A stretch of 64,000 nucleotides of DNA. Source: S5-327 sp965200975 (GTDB lineage Bacteria; Chloroflexota; Dehalococcoidia; Lucifugimonadales; Australimonadaceae). The stretch lies in NCBI GenBank assembly GCA_965200975.1, contig OZ241740.1, forward strand, positions 1,364,001 to 1,428,000, in the 5' to 3' direction. The notes under the pieces are model-generated. The model was given only the letters and a program-made list of their open reading frames with translations. It was not told the origin of the DNA and did no database searches. The position numbers were made by a program, and so were the translations under genes. Positions 35,025-43,823 of the stretch are shown in pieces. How positions within the stretch are numbered: the first letter of the stretch is position 1; each line of letters begins with the position of its first letter.

Positions 35025-36293
35025 ATGGCGAGTCGATTCAGCGCGCTGCGACATCGGGACTTCCGGCTCTACTGGGTCGGTTTCGTCATTTCCGTCTCCG
35101 GACAGCAGATGCAGTGGATGATCGAGGGATGGCTCATCTACCAGCTCTCCGGCTCGAAGTGGCTGCTTGGCGTCAACGGGATCGCTCAGCTCATCCCCTC
35201 GACAGCGCTCACTCTGTTCGGCGGCGCGCTCGCCGACAAGTTCGACCAGCGAAAGCTGCTCATCGCGGTCCAGCTGCTGTTCATACTCGTGCTCGGCGTC
35301 CTCTCCGCAATGGGCATCCTCGGAATTCTCACTGCGTGGCACGTCATCGCCGGCGGATTCGTCCTTTCCGCTATCGGCGCATTCGAAGGCCCCGCGCGAC
35401 AGGCAATGTTCCCGCACCTCGTCCCGCGGGAGATACTGCCCAGCGCGGTCGCGCTGAACGCGACGATCCACCCCAGCACCCGCGTGCTCGCCCCTGTGGC
35501 CGGCGGGCTCGTAAGCGCCTTCGTCTTCGACGCCGCAGGCTCCGCGAGCGTGGCGGGCGGAGTCATCTTTGCGCTCGCCGCCGTGGCGGTGGCCGTCTAC
35601 GCGGTAATGCTCCAGCGCGTGAGGCTGCCCGCCATCACCCGGGCGCGCGGGCGCAGCGTGCTAAGCGACATGGCCGCGGGCGTGAAGTACATCTGGCGCG
35701 AGCGCATCTTCAGCTTCCTCATCGGCATCGCCTACTTCAATATGGTCTTCGGCTACTCGATGTCCGTCCTGTTCCCCGTATTCGCGGAAGACATCCTCCG
35801 CGTCGGCCCTGAAGGACTCGGCCTTATGTGGGGCGCCATGGGCATCGGCAGCGTAACCGGCGTGATCATCGCGTCGAGCTTCACCCGCCCCTTCCAACAG
35901 CGCGCGCTGCTCGTCGGCGGAACAGCCGTAATGGGCACCTTTATGCTCGCGTTCGCCCTCTCGACTTCCTACTGGCTCTCGCTCGCGCTCCTGTTCATCA
36001 TCGGCACGGGCGCCTCGGTCTACAACGTCGCCGTCCAGACCAACCTGCAGATGCTCGTCGCCAACGAGCTACGCGGACGCGTCATGGGCATCTGGAGCAT
36101 GGTGCATACGAGCATCCGCCCCATGGGAGAGGTGCAATTCAGCGCGATCGCCGCGCTGCTGTCCGCGCCGATCGCCTTCCTTGTCAACGGCGCGCTCATC
36201 GTCGCATTCGCGCTCGCCTTCGCCGCTCCTCACCGCCAGATGCGCCGCCTCCGCGACCTTCGCGAGGGCGCCCTCTCCCCGAAAGAAGACTGA
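35025..36293 (+). CDS. MFS transporter (MFS_3 / enterobactin-exporter-like)
   Basis: 422 residues with about 12 TM segments. FRLYWVGFVISVSGQQMQW at the N-terminus, GGALADKFDQRKLLIAVQ after TM2, GAFEGPARQAMFPHLVPRE (family-typical TM4-5 loop) and VGPEGLGLMWGAMGIG in the second half identify the MFS_3 exporter group. It sits just after the strong inverted repeat and 49 bases before a bicupin gene in the same direction. Confidence 0.88.
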   Translation: MASRFSALRHRDFRLYWVGFVISVSGQQMQWMIEGWLIYQLSGSKWLLGVNGIAQLIPSTALTLFGGALADKFDQRKLLIAVQLLFILVLGVLSAMGILGILTAWHVIAGGFVLSAIGAFEGPARQAMFPHLVPREILPSAVALNATIHPSTRVLAPVAGGLVSAFVFDAAGSASVAGGVIFALAAVAVAVYAVMLQRVRLPAITRARGRSVLSDMAAGVKYIWRERIFSFLIGIAYFNMVFGYSMSVLFPVFAEDILRVGPEGLGLMWGAMGIGSVTGVIIASSFTRPFQQRALLVGGTAVMGTFMLAFALSTSYWLSLALLFIIGTGASVYNVAVQTNLQMLVANELRGRVMGIWSMVHTSIRPMGEVQFSAIAALLSAPIAFLVNGALIVAFALAFAAPHRQMRRLRDLREGALSPKED

Positions 36294-36342
36294 GCGCCGC
36301 CGCTCTGCTAAAGTAGCCCCAACACCGGATGGAGGAGCTCTG

Positions 36343-37497
36343 ATGACAACCGTCAATCTCAGGGAGGCCGAGCTTCCCGACAAGATGGATATGTGGGAGG
36401 CGGGCGACCCGTACTTCGACTGGATTGAGCGCGAAGGCCTGAAGCGCATCGTCGACTACAAGTTCGAAGACCTCAACGACGTCGAACTGGGCGACTGGGA
36501 GCGCAAGGGCGGCAAGGGCGCAGTCATCAACATCCCCAACGGCTTCCTCCCGAACGACGCTCACCTGGTCGAGATCAAGCCCGGCGGGAAGTCAGAGCCC
36601 GAGCGCCATATGTACGAGGAGGTTATGTACGTCGTCTCCGGGCGGGGCGCGACCAGCGTCTGGCTCGACGAGGGGCAGAAGTCGACCTTCGAGTGGGCTG
36701 CCGGCAGCCTGCTCGTCATCCCGCTCAACGCCTCGTACCAGCACTTCAACGGCAGCGGCGCGGAGCCCGCGCGCTACGTGTCGATGACCAACGCCCCGCC
36801 CGTAATGCGTATGTTCCGCAGTCACGAGTTCGTCTTCGGCAACTCCTTCGCCTTCAACGACCGCTTCTCCGGGGACGACGAGGACTTCTTCAACGGGCAG
36901 GGCACGCTCTACCGCCGCAAGGGCTCCAAGTTCGGCACGATGTGGAAGACCAACTTTGTCCCCAACGCCGACATTATGAAGCTGTGGCAGTACCGCGACC
37001 GCGGCGCCGGCGGCATCAACACCCACTTCGACCTTGCCGGCAACGTCACCGGCGCCCACATCTCCGAATTCCCGGTAGGCACCTACAAGAAGGGGCACCG
37101 CCACGGCCCGGGCGCGCATCTCGTGATCCTTGGCGGCGTCGGTTTTTCCATGCTCTGGTGGGACAACGACAAGAAGAACTACGAGGTTGCCCCCTGGAAG
37201 AAGGGCGGTATGGTCATCGTTCCTGCCGACGCCACCTTCCATCAGCACTTCAACACCGGGCCGGAGCCTGCCCGCTACCTCGCGCTCCGCAGCGGCGACG
37301 GTCAGCCTAGCCAGTGGGGCGAGTCCAACGTCAGCATCAAGGAAGGCGGGATGCAGATCGAGTACGAGGACGAAGACCCCGAGATACACCGGATCTTCGA
37401 GTCCGAGCTCGCCAGCCACGACGCTCCCTGCCGCATGAAGGCGTTCATCCCGTACTGCACTGGAGAAGTCGGCCCTACGAACGAGCGCGACACTTAG
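36343..37497 (+). CDS. Two-domain cupin protein (bicupin), copy 3
   Basis: 384 residues; GGAGGAG stands 6 bases before the ATG. Cupin 1: GGKSEPERHMYEEVMYVVSG with His and Glu ligands and YQHFNGSG; cupin 2: GTYKKGHRHGPGAHLVILGG and FHQHFNTG. A few residues are added in the linker (YRRKGSKFGTMWKTNFVPNA). The C-terminus FIPYCTGEVGPTNERDT is near identical to copies 1 and 2. Convergent with a Rieske oxygenase gene. The fourth bicupin is also next to a Rieske gene, which hints at a joint pathway. Confidence 0.75.
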   Translation: MTTVNLREAELPDKMDMWEAGDPYFDWIEREGLKRIVDYKFEDLNDVELGDWERKGGKGAVINIPNGFLPNDAHLVEIKPGGKSEPERHMYEEVMYVVSGRGATSVWLDEGQKSTFEWAAGSLLVIPLNASYQHFNGSGAEPARYVSMTNAPPVMRMFRSHEFVFGNSFAFNDRFSGDDEDFFNGQGTLYRRKGSKFGTMWKTNFVPNADIMKLWQYRDRGAGGINTHFDLAGNVTGAHISEFPVGTYKKGHRHGPGAHLVILGGVGFSMLWWDNDKKNYEVAPWKKGGMVIVPADATFHQHFNTGPEPARYLALRSGDGQPSQWGESNVSIKEGGMQIEYEDEDPEIHRIFESELASHDAPCRMKAFIPYCTGEVGPTNERDT

Positions 37498-37527
37498 CCC
37501 GCGCGCCGCAACGCTTCTGTCGCAACC

Positions 37528-37559
37528 GCGCCCCTTCCCCCGATCGGGAGAAGGGGCGC
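37528..37559. terminator. Hairpin at convergent bicupin/Rieske junction
   Basis: GCGCCCCTTC and GAAGGGGCGC form a perfect 10-base stem, with CCCGATCGGG able to extend it internally. It lies 30 bases after the bicupin stop and 50 bases past the Rieske stop on the other strand, so it probably ends both transcripts. Confidence 0.7.
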
Positions 37560-37609
37560 TCTGCTCGTTAAACGGAAGCTGCCGTTGCGAGACTTACTTG
37601 CCCGACGGC

Positions 37610-38872
37610 CTAGAGGCCGACTTCTCGCCATTCGGGCAACTGCGCTCCTGCGCCCGACAGCAGCGTCTCGACGTCCGGCTTGCGCGGCACGGAGTCCTTG
37701 AACGGCCCGCCTGTGCCTTCGTAGCCGGGGTAGCGGAACTCCTCAATCGGCAGCACGATGATCTCGTTCTCTTCGGGGTTCCGCCACACGTTCATCGGCT
37801 CCCCGCCGTCCTCGACTACGCGCGCCTGCTGATCGAGCAGTCTCCGGTACAGAATAATCCCCACGTCCGAAACGCCCAGATGCTCGGTCGTTCGGTCGCT
37901 GACAGCGCCCTGTATCACCCACGCCGTAATGTCTTGCCCCATCACGTAGTCGCGCTTGATGCTGCCGTCGGGGAAGTACAGCGGCATATCCTCGTACCGC
38001 ACGCTGTCAGGCTCGGTCTCGCCGTCCTCGAGCTGCCGGTACTCGTAGCGGAAATGGAGCGTGTGCGTGTCGTCGACGGGAACGCGGAACTGCAGGTTGC
38101 TCTGCACCCGCAAAATGTTCGGGAACAGCACGGGGTGCCCAATGCGCCAGTGATCGTCCTGCTCCGTCTCGTCGCCGACCATTCGGCGCTTGATTACGCC
38201 GTAGTCGGTGAGCTCGAAACCGATCTTCTTGTGATCCGCGCCCCTGTGCGACGCCCGCCGGTTCCACGCGTCGCGCTCTTCCGCAGGCTTCAGCTTGTTC
38301 ATCTGCCAGCCGCCCCAGTAGCGGTGCAGCCACTGGAAGTGGAGCGGGTCGAGCGAGTTCTCCTGGCATTGCAGCCAGTTGCACGGCAGCAAGGTGGAGT
38401 AGACGTTTTTCACGCCCGGCCACACCAGAATGTCCCACCGCGGCAGCAGCGGCGCCGGCTCCGGCCCCATATACGCGAACACCAGCCCGCCAAGTTCCTG
38501 CGCCTTGTACGCCTTAATGCGCACTTTGTCCTTGAACTTCGAACCCTCCGGCTCCGACGGCTGGTCGACGCACTGCCCCTGCTCGTTGAATATCCATCCG
38601 TGATACGCGCAGCGGATGCCGTTCTCCTCCGGCACGCCGTAGGAGAGGTTCGCCTTCCGGTGCGCGCAGCTCGGCTCGATCAGGCCGAGCGTTCCGCTGG
38701 CGTCGCGGTAGAGGACGAGGTCTTCGCCAAGGAGCCGCACTTCCCTGGTGGGATTGTCGGCGTTGAGTTCGGCGCTGCCGGCGATAGGGTGCCAGTACCG
38801 GCGCATCAGATCGCCCATCGGCGTGCCCGGCCCCACCTGCGTCAAGCGGTCGTTCATCTCCTTCGAAAGCAT
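37610..38872 (-). CDS. Rieske non-heme iron oxygenase, single-subunit type
   Basis: 420 residues. The start MLSKEMNDRL at 38872 has GGGAGG at proper spacing and matches the start of the paralogue at 61603-62940. Rieske cluster: CAH (IEPSCAHRKANL) and CAYHGW. Mononuclear iron site: QENSLDPLHFQWLHRY, i.e. the D-x2-H-x4-H facial triad. Such oxygenases hydroxylate or O-demethylate aromatic acids (VanA/LigX/phthalate type) using a separate reductase; none is encoded nearby. Convergent with bicupin copy 3. Confidence 0.92.
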   Translation of the reverse strand: MLSKEMNDRLTQVGPGTPMGDLMRRYWHPIAGSAELNADNPTREVRLLGEDLVLYRDASGTLGLIEPSCAHRKANLSYGVPEENGIRCAYHGWIFNEQGQCVDQPSEPEGSKFKDKVRIKAYKAQELGGLVFAYMGPEPAPLLPRWDILVWPGVKNVYSTLLPCNWLQCQENSLDPLHFQWLHRYWGGWQMNKLKPAEERDAWNRRASHRGADHKKIGFELTDYGVIKRRMVGDETEQDDHWRIGHPVLFPNILRVQSNLQFRVPVDDTHTLHFRYEYRQLEDGETEPDSVRYEDMPLYFPDGSIKRDYVMGQDITAWVIQGAVSDRTTEHLGVSDVGIILYRRLLDQQARVVEDGGEPMNVWRNPEENEIIVLPIEEFRYPGYEGTGGPFKDSVPRKPDVETLLSGAGAQLPEWREVGL

Positions 38873-38974
38873 CTTCATCCTCCCTTGGAGCGCCTTGGAG
38901 CTTGCAGAGGCAATCATACCATCAGCCGCCGCGCAGTTGCCGCTCGCGACAGGAGAGCTGGCTCGCCTGCGCCG

Positions 38975-39679
38975 TCACCGCAGCGTCCCGGACAACCATT
39001 CCCTCAGCAGCGCGCGCAGTTCGTCCGCGCATTCACGGAGCCCGTGGCCAGCCCCTGGGAACGTGACCAGCCGCTTCGGCCCCGGCGCCCAGCCGAGCAC
39101 CGTCTCCGCATTCGAAAGAGGCAGCACCGCGTCCGACTCGCCGTGCACGAGCAGCAGGGGCCTGCCGCCCAGGAGCACTGCGTCCTCCGCGCCCATCGTC
39201 TGCGTCGATAGTGCGGCGACTGCCCGCGCGTGCGTCGTGTACCGCGACGCCGACAGCACAACGCCGCCGCCGAACGAATGGCCCACCAGCGCAACCCGCG
39301 GATAGCCGGCGCCCGCCATATGCCATACGCCTACCAGCACATCCAGCACCGACTCGTCGAGATTGGCCGGGCGCCTGTAGTTCACTCGCAGCCCCGCAAT
39401 CCCGTCAGCCGCCAGCTCCACTGCAAGGTCGCGGTACAGTCCGTTCGCAGGGCCGGCGAACCCGCCGCGCGCTCCCGACGCCCAAACGACGCCGACCTCC
39501 GCAGGCTGCGCCGGCCGGTGCAGAATGCACGGCACATCGCCCCGCGTCGTGCGAAGCGTCAGCCCCTCGCCCGGCTCGCCCTCCGGCGCCTGTGCGCTGT
39601 CGGCGCCGAGCAGTTCGATCGACATGCGTTCGTACAGCGGAGGCCGCGGAGCGTCGTCCCAACCAAACATAGAGGCCAT
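38975..39679 (-). CDS. Alpha/beta hydrolase (dienelactone hydrolase-like)
   Basis: 234 residues from ATG 39679; the true start is uncertain because no ribosome site is clear. The nucleophile elbow is VALVGHSFGGGVVL (Ser), the acid is in LLLVHGESDAVLPLSNAE (Asp) and the catalytic His in PGAGHGLREC. The N-terminal half carries GLTLRTTRGDVPCILHRP, the beginning of the hydrolase sheet. Probable esterase or lactonase. Located 100 bases upstream of the Rieske oxygenase on the same strand, so a common transcript is possible. Confidence 0.82.
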   Translation of the reverse strand: MASMFGWDDAPRPPLYERMSIELLGADSAQAPEGEPGEGLTLRTTRGDVPCILHRPAQPAEVGVVWASGARGGFAGPANGLYRDLAVELAADGIAGLRVNYRRPANLDESVLDVLVGVWHMAGAGYPRVALVGHSFGGGVVLSASRYTTHARAVAALSTQTMGAEDAVLLGGRPLLLVHGESDAVLPLSNAETVLGWAPGPKRLVTFPGAGHGLRECADELRALLREWLSGTLR

Positions 39680-39849
39680 GCTACGAGCGCAGGCCCGGCT
39701 AGTCCACCAGTCTCTCAGCCGTTCAGCTTCGCCCTGGCGTCCGCCCTGAACAGCCGTCGCCCTGGCCAAAGCGCAAGTTGACCTCCACGCAGCGCAGGCG
39801 GACAATCCGACCGAACATCCGTCCGAACCAGAATCGGGAGACCTCCGTT

Positions 39850-40533
39850 ATGACCGCCACCGTAGACAACCAAACGTTCGTGCAGCAGCTGATCGACGAC
39901 GTAGTCCAGCCTGCGTCCGACCGCCTGATGGAGAGCCGCTACTTCTCCGACCTCCGCGCTGGAACGCTCACTATCCGGCGGCTGCAGGGCTACGCCCTCC
40001 AGCACACCTGGTTCAACCGCGCCCTCCTCAAGGCCGGCGCTGTCCGTATGATTCGCGCAACCGACCCTTCAGCGTTCGCCGACGCTCTCGAGGGCGTTGT
40101 CGCCGAGCACGATCACCCCGATATGTGCCAGCAGTTCGGCGTCAATATCGGCCTGACCGATCAGGACTTCGCCGACACGAAGCCTATCTACGACGTGCTC
40201 TGCCACACGAGCGTCATCGTCGCCTCGTCGCTCATCAGCGCGTCCCCTCTCGCAGGCCGCACGTCCGGCCTTACGAACGAGACGATGGTGCAGCGCTACT
40301 CCACCGAACTCTTCAATTACCTCCAGCAATCCCCCTACAACATCGCCCCCGAAAAGCTCGAGTTCTTCCGCATACACGGAATCGTCGATATCGACCACGC
40401 GGCAAGCGCAGGCGAGGACATCGCCGTGCGCATCAGCTCCGACCGCGACCGTCAGCTTGTGTGGGACGCAGCCGAGACCCAGGTCCGCCTCAAACTCGCC
40501 AAATTCGAAGGCATCTACGACTCCTACGCGTAA
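39850..40533 (+). CDS. Heme-oxygenase-like diiron protein (TenA/CADD/PqqC fold)
   Basis: 227 residues, all-helical. Helix 3 carries EGVVAEHDHPDM, helix 5 QRYSTELFNYL and the C-terminal FFRIHGIVDIDHA, i.e. His-x3-Asp-x2-His with the spacing of the CADD/HDO iron ligands. This family comprises diiron oxygenases/oxidases that cleave or desaturate amino-acid, fatty-acid or folate substrates, beside cofactor-free PqqC and TenA. The E/H/E/HxxxDxxH ligand set favours a metal-dependent member. First gene of a cluster with a Gfo/Idh/MocA oxidoreductase (27 bases) and a small cupin. Confidence 0.72.
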   Translation: MTATVDNQTFVQQLIDDVVQPASDRLMESRYFSDLRAGTLTIRRLQGYALQHTWFNRALLKAGAVRMIRATDPSAFADALEGVVAEHDHPDMCQQFGVNIGLTDQDFADTKPIYDVLCHTSVIVASSLISASPLAGRTSGLTNETMVQRYSTELFNYLQQSPYNIAPEKLEFFRIHGIVDIDHAASAGEDIAVRISSDRDRQLVWDAAETQVRLKLAKFEGIYDSYA

Positions 40534-40560
40534 CCCCTCTCAACCGGAAGGAGCGCCCTC

Positions 40561-41760
40561 GTGTCAGATACGCTGAAGGCAGGCATCGCCGGGCTCGGCT
40601 TCGGCGCAACCGAGTTCATACCAACCCTCGAACGCCTCGATGAAATCGAAATCGTCGCAGGCGCGGATCTCCGCCCTCAGGCGCGCGATGAATTCGTCCG
40701 GCGCTACGGAGGGCGCGCCTACGACAACGCCGACGACCTCTGCGCCGACCCCGACGTCGAGGCGGTCTGGATAGCCACGCCGAACCACCTGCACGCCGCC
40801 AATGCCATCGCCGCCGCCCGCAACGGTAAGCACATCCTGGTTCGCAAACCGCTCGGAATCACCATGGAAGAGTGCCAGGCCGTGCTCGACGCCGTCGACG
40901 CCGCAGGCGTCAAGCTGCTCGCCGGAGGCCAAACGCAAGGTACGAGCCCGCTCATCCGCGAGGCCCGCCGCATCATCCGCTCAGGCGAGCTCGGCCCTCT
41001 CCGCGCTATGACCGTTCTCGCCTACACCGGCTGGATGCTCCGCCCGCGAATGCCCCAGGAAGTCGACGAGTCCCTCGGCGGCGCCGTTGTCTGGCGTCAG
41101 GCCCCTCACCAGATCGAGACCGTCCGCTATCTTGCAGGCGGAGCAGTCAAAAGCGTCCGCGCCATCACCGGCGCCTGGCGCCCGGAGCGCCCCGCCGGCT
41201 CCGGCTACTACGCCGCCCTGCTCGAAATGGAAGGCGGCGCGCCCGTAACCATCACCTACAACGCCTACGGCTATTTCGACTCCCTTGGACTCACAACCTG
41301 GGCGTCGGACAACGGCGTTGCAGGGCGCGCGAAAGCCCGGCAAGCCCTGCTCGCCGGCGAGATCGACGAGGAGGCGGGCAAGGAGCTCACCCGTTTCGGC
41401 GCTGCCGGCGAAGGCAGCGTAGTCGGCGGCGACCCCGGAAGGCCCTGGACTCCGGGCAATCTCGGCGTCTTCCTCATCTCCTGCCAAAACGGCGACATCC
41501 GTATGTCGGAGAAGGGCTTGATGGTCTACGACAACGACGGACAGCGCGAAGTCGAGGTGTTCCAGCCCGGCGGCGCCGGCATGGCGCTCGATTCCGAAGT
41601 CCTCGAGCTCTACAACGCCGTCAAACGCGGCGCGCCGCTGTTCCACGATGGACGCTGGGGCATGGCCACCGCCGAGGTGCAGTGGGCTATCATCGAATCA
41701 TCCCGGCTCGGGCGCGAGATCCAGCTCAGTCATCAGGTCGCCGTCCCGCCCGGGGAGTAG
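40561..41760 (+). CDS. Gfo/Idh/MocA-family oxidoreductase
   Basis: 399 residues, GTG start, GGAAGGAG ribosome site. AGIAGLGFGATEFIPTL is the NAD(P)-binding loop, WIATPNHLHAANAIAAARNG and HILVRKPLGITMEE are the two family signature stretches, the latter holding the catalytic-site Lys of the EKP motif (here RKP). The C-terminal sheet domain is normal in length. The family oxidises or reduces polyols, sugars, or cyclic carbonyls such as 4-carboxy-2-hydroxymuconate semialdehyde (LigC), so a role in ring-cleavage product oxidation is conceivable. Confidence 0.88.
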   Translation: MSDTLKAGIAGLGFGATEFIPTLERLDEIEIVAGADLRPQARDEFVRRYGGRAYDNADDLCADPDVEAVWIATPNHLHAANAIAAARNGKHILVRKPLGITMEECQAVLDAVDAAGVKLLAGGQTQGTSPLIREARRIIRSGELGPLRAMTVLAYTGWMLRPRMPQEVDESLGGAVVWRQAPHQIETVRYLAGGAVKSVRAITGAWRPERPAGSGYYAALLEMEGGAPVTITYNAYGYFDSLGLTTWASDNGVAGRAKARQALLAGEIDEEAGKELTRFGAAGEGSVVGGDPGRPWTPGNLGVFLISCQNGDIRMSEKGLMVYDNDGQREVEVFQPGGAGMALDSEVLELYNAVKRGAPLFHDGRWGMATAEVQWAIIESSRLGREIQLSHQVAVPPGE

Positions 41761-41781
41761 GCGCAAGGAGAAGCAACCGCC

Positions 41782-42141
41782 ATGCAAGTCCGCAAGATCA
41801 GCGAAACCCCCAAGGAGTCCGCCGCCGGCCCGCTCTTCACCAGCGACGACGTTAGCCGCCAACCCCTCGCCCCCGACAGCAACGACTTCAACGCCAGCGT
41901 CGTCAGCTTCGGCGACGGTGTCCGCAATAAGTTCCACTACCACGAGAGCGACCAGCTCCTTATCGTTACGGAAGGGAAGGGCGTGGTTGTCACCGAGAGC
42001 GAGCGCGTCGAGGTCGGCGAAGGCGATGTCGTATTCGCTCCCGCCGGCGAGAAACACTGGCACGGGGCTCTGCCCGGCGGGCCTTTCGCGCACATCACCG
42101 TTACCCGCAAGGGGTCGCAGACTACCCAAACCGAAGAGTAG
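41782..42141 (+). CDS. Single-domain cupin protein
   Basis: 119 residues. NKFHYHESDQLLIVTEGKGVVV contains HxHxxxxQ, where Gln replaces the usual Glu, and GDVVFAPAGEKHWHGAL gives the second-motif His. A 3-His metal site, or 3-His plus Gln, is possible. The short length matches small dioxygenase- or isomerase-type cupins such as those acting on aromatic ring-cleavage products. It follows the Gfo/Idh/MocA gene by 21 bases and ends at a strong hairpin. Confidence 0.78.
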   Translation: MQVRKISETPKESAAGPLFTSDDVSRQPLAPDSNDFNASVVSFGDGVRNKFHYHESDQLLIVTEGKGVVVTESERVEVGEGDVVFAPAGEKHWHGALPGGPFAHITVTRKGSQTTQTEE

Positions 42142-42166
42142 GCGAGCCGCCGCCGGCTCCCGCTCG

Positions 42167-42197
42167 CACGCGCCCTCCTGTGTTAGGAGGGCGCGTG
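42167..42197. terminator. Perfect 13-bp hairpin between convergent genes
   Basis: CACGCGCCCTCCT and AGGAGGGCGCGTG pair perfectly around GTGTT, 25 bases after the cupin stop and about 60 bases past the stop of the convergent ABM-domain gene. No T-run follows on either strand; likely a bidirectional terminator. Confidence 0.72.
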
Positions 42198-42255
42198 TGC
42201 GTGAGGCGGGCGTCGAGGCGAGGAGGCGAGCTGCTGCGAGCGCTGGCGAGCTGCT

Positions 42256-42564
42256 TCAATCCAGCGGGTGATCGGCGTAGTCGATCTGGTAGCTCTCTGT
42301 CGAGGGATGACCTCCGAGCAACGGCTCCAGCAGCGCGAGTTGCCGCTCGTAGAACCCGTGGGTGTCGCCGGCGTCCAGCGGGTCGTCGCTCTCCCATAGC
42401 GACATCAGCAGCCCCTTGCCGCGTCTCGTCCGCATCAGGTAGCACCCTCCATAGCCGGTCTGCTTCCGCATCTCCGGCGCCACCTGACGCTCGAACGCGC
42501 GTTGCGCCTGCCCAAAGACTTCCTCGCTCACAACAACATCGAAATGCGTCACCCGCGCATGCAT
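42256..42564 (-). CDS. Antibiotic-biosynthesis-monooxygenase (ABM) domain / dimeric alpha-beta barrel protein
   Basis: 102 residues. The ferredoxin-like dimeric barrel is suggested by RVTHFDVVVSEEVFGQAQRA (strand, helix), GGCYLMRTRRGKGLLMSLWE (strands 2-3) and the following helix THGFYERQLALLEPLL. Family members are cofactor-free monooxygenases or stress proteins. It could assist in quinone or hydroxyaromatic handling. Alone in its unit, divergent from the LLM oxidoreductase gene. Confidence 0.75.
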   Translation of the reverse strand: MHARVTHFDVVVSEEVFGQAQRAFERQVAPEMRKQTGYGGCYLMRTRRGKGLLMSLWESDDPLDAGDTHGFYERQLALLEPLLGGHPSTESYQIDYADHPLD

Positions 42565-42727
42565 GGCAATCCTCCGCCCAGAGAATCTATCATCTCTTCC
42601 ACCTCAGTTCCCCGAACGCCCCGGCGCGGACTCGCTCCCGATTGCGCGTAATTGCGAGCGACCGCGAAGCAACTGCGAGCGGTTGCGCGCCAACAGGGCA
42701 GGGGAGCCGCCCCCCAGGAGGCCCGGA

Positions 42728-43672
42728 ATGGACATCGGACTGATGGTCGAAGGACAGGACAATCTCGACTGGGAGCGCTGGCTCCACATTCTCGCGCTCG
42801 CGGAGCGCCTCGGCTTCCCTTCGCTCTTCCGCTCCGACCACTACTTCATCAACGAGCAGCGCCCATCGCTCGAAACGTGGACGTCGCTCGCCGTTGCAGC
42901 CCGCGAAACGTCCTCCCTCCGCTTCGGGCCGCTGGTGGCGCCGGTAACATTCCGCCACCCTGTCGACGTAGGACGAATGGCCGCCCAGCTCGACCTCCTC
43001 AGCGGGGGACGCTTTGTCCTCGGCCTCGGCAACGGCTGGCACGAACCGGAGCACGCCGCGTACGGCTTGCCGTTCCCCGAACGCGGCGAACGCTCCGGTC
43101 GGCTCGGCGAAGCTATCCGGCTGATGAAGGCGATGTGGGGCCCCGGCCCCGCCTCGTTCGAAGGCAAGTACTACCAGCTGCGCGACGTCGACGCGCTCCC
43201 CAAACCAGCTCCTGGCCGCCCGTGGCTGGTCATCGGCGGAAGCGGCCCGCAGCGCACCCTCCGCTACGTCGCTCAGTACGCCGACGAGTGGAACACTCCC
43301 AACGCTCCCGCCGCCGCAATGCGCGAGCGCATTGCAGTGCTCGAATCGCACTGCGACGCTCTCGGACGCGACCCCGCAACCATCAAGAAGTCGATGATGA
43401 CGTTCGCGCTCGTCGGCCCCGACCGCCGGACTATCGAGCGCAACATGGCGCGCGTCCCCCGCCTCGCCGAACTCTCCACCTACGCGGAGAAGCGCGCCGC
43501 CGCTCTCGAACGCGGCCAGCTCGTCGGGGGCGCCGAGGAAGTCGTCGAGCAGCTCGGTCGGCTCGCGGAGCTCGGCGTCAGCGAAGTCCAGTTCCAGCAC
43601 CTCGATTTCTACGACGACGCCGTTCCCGAATTCCTCGCCGCCGAGATCGCTCCCCAGGTGAAAGAGCTGTAG
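42728..43672 (+). CDS. LLM-class (luciferase-like) flavin-dependent oxidoreductase
   Basis: 314 residues; AGGAGG stands 8 bases before the ATG at 42728. TIM-barrel LLM family with LFRSDHYFINE, VAPVTFRHPVDVGRMAAQLD, GRFVLGLGNGWHEPEHAAYG and IGGSGPQRTLRYVAQYADEWN, the last being the flavin phosphate-binding region. The GLGxGWxxxE(H/Y) motif and SDH are typical of F420- or FMN-dependent monooxygenases and reductases. FMN monooxygenases of this class are abundant in SAR202 genomes and may insert oxygen into recalcitrant compounds. Confidence 0.9.
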   Translation: MDIGLMVEGQDNLDWERWLHILALAERLGFPSLFRSDHYFINEQRPSLETWTSLAVAARETSSLRFGPLVAPVTFRHPVDVGRMAAQLDLLSGGRFVLGLGNGWHEPEHAAYGLPFPERGERSGRLGEAIRLMKAMWGPGPASFEGKYYQLRDVDALPKPAPGRPWLVIGGSGPQRTLRYVAQYADEWNTPNAPAAAMRERIAVLESHCDALGRDPATIKKSMMTFALVGPDRRTIERNMARVPRLAELSTYAEKRAAALERGQLVGGAEEVVEQLGRLAELGVSEVQFQHLDFYDDAVPEFLAAEIAPQVKEL

Positions 43673-43823
43673 CGGTCTGCGGGAGCGCGCCCGCTCCCAG
43701 CTTTTCGAATTCCTGGGAGTCTGAGGAAGCGTGAACAGTGGCCGCGCCGCGCGTCCGCTTGACCAGCGACCGCAAGGGCGCCAAGCTTACAGCGTCCGAC
43801 CAATCCCTCCCAAGGAGGCAGCT

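Noticed and set aside
37598..39211. 537-codon plus-strand frame opposite the first Rieske oxygenase
   Set aside because: Antisense of a gene with complete Rieske and iron-site motifs; the frame begins and ends without signals and has no family features.
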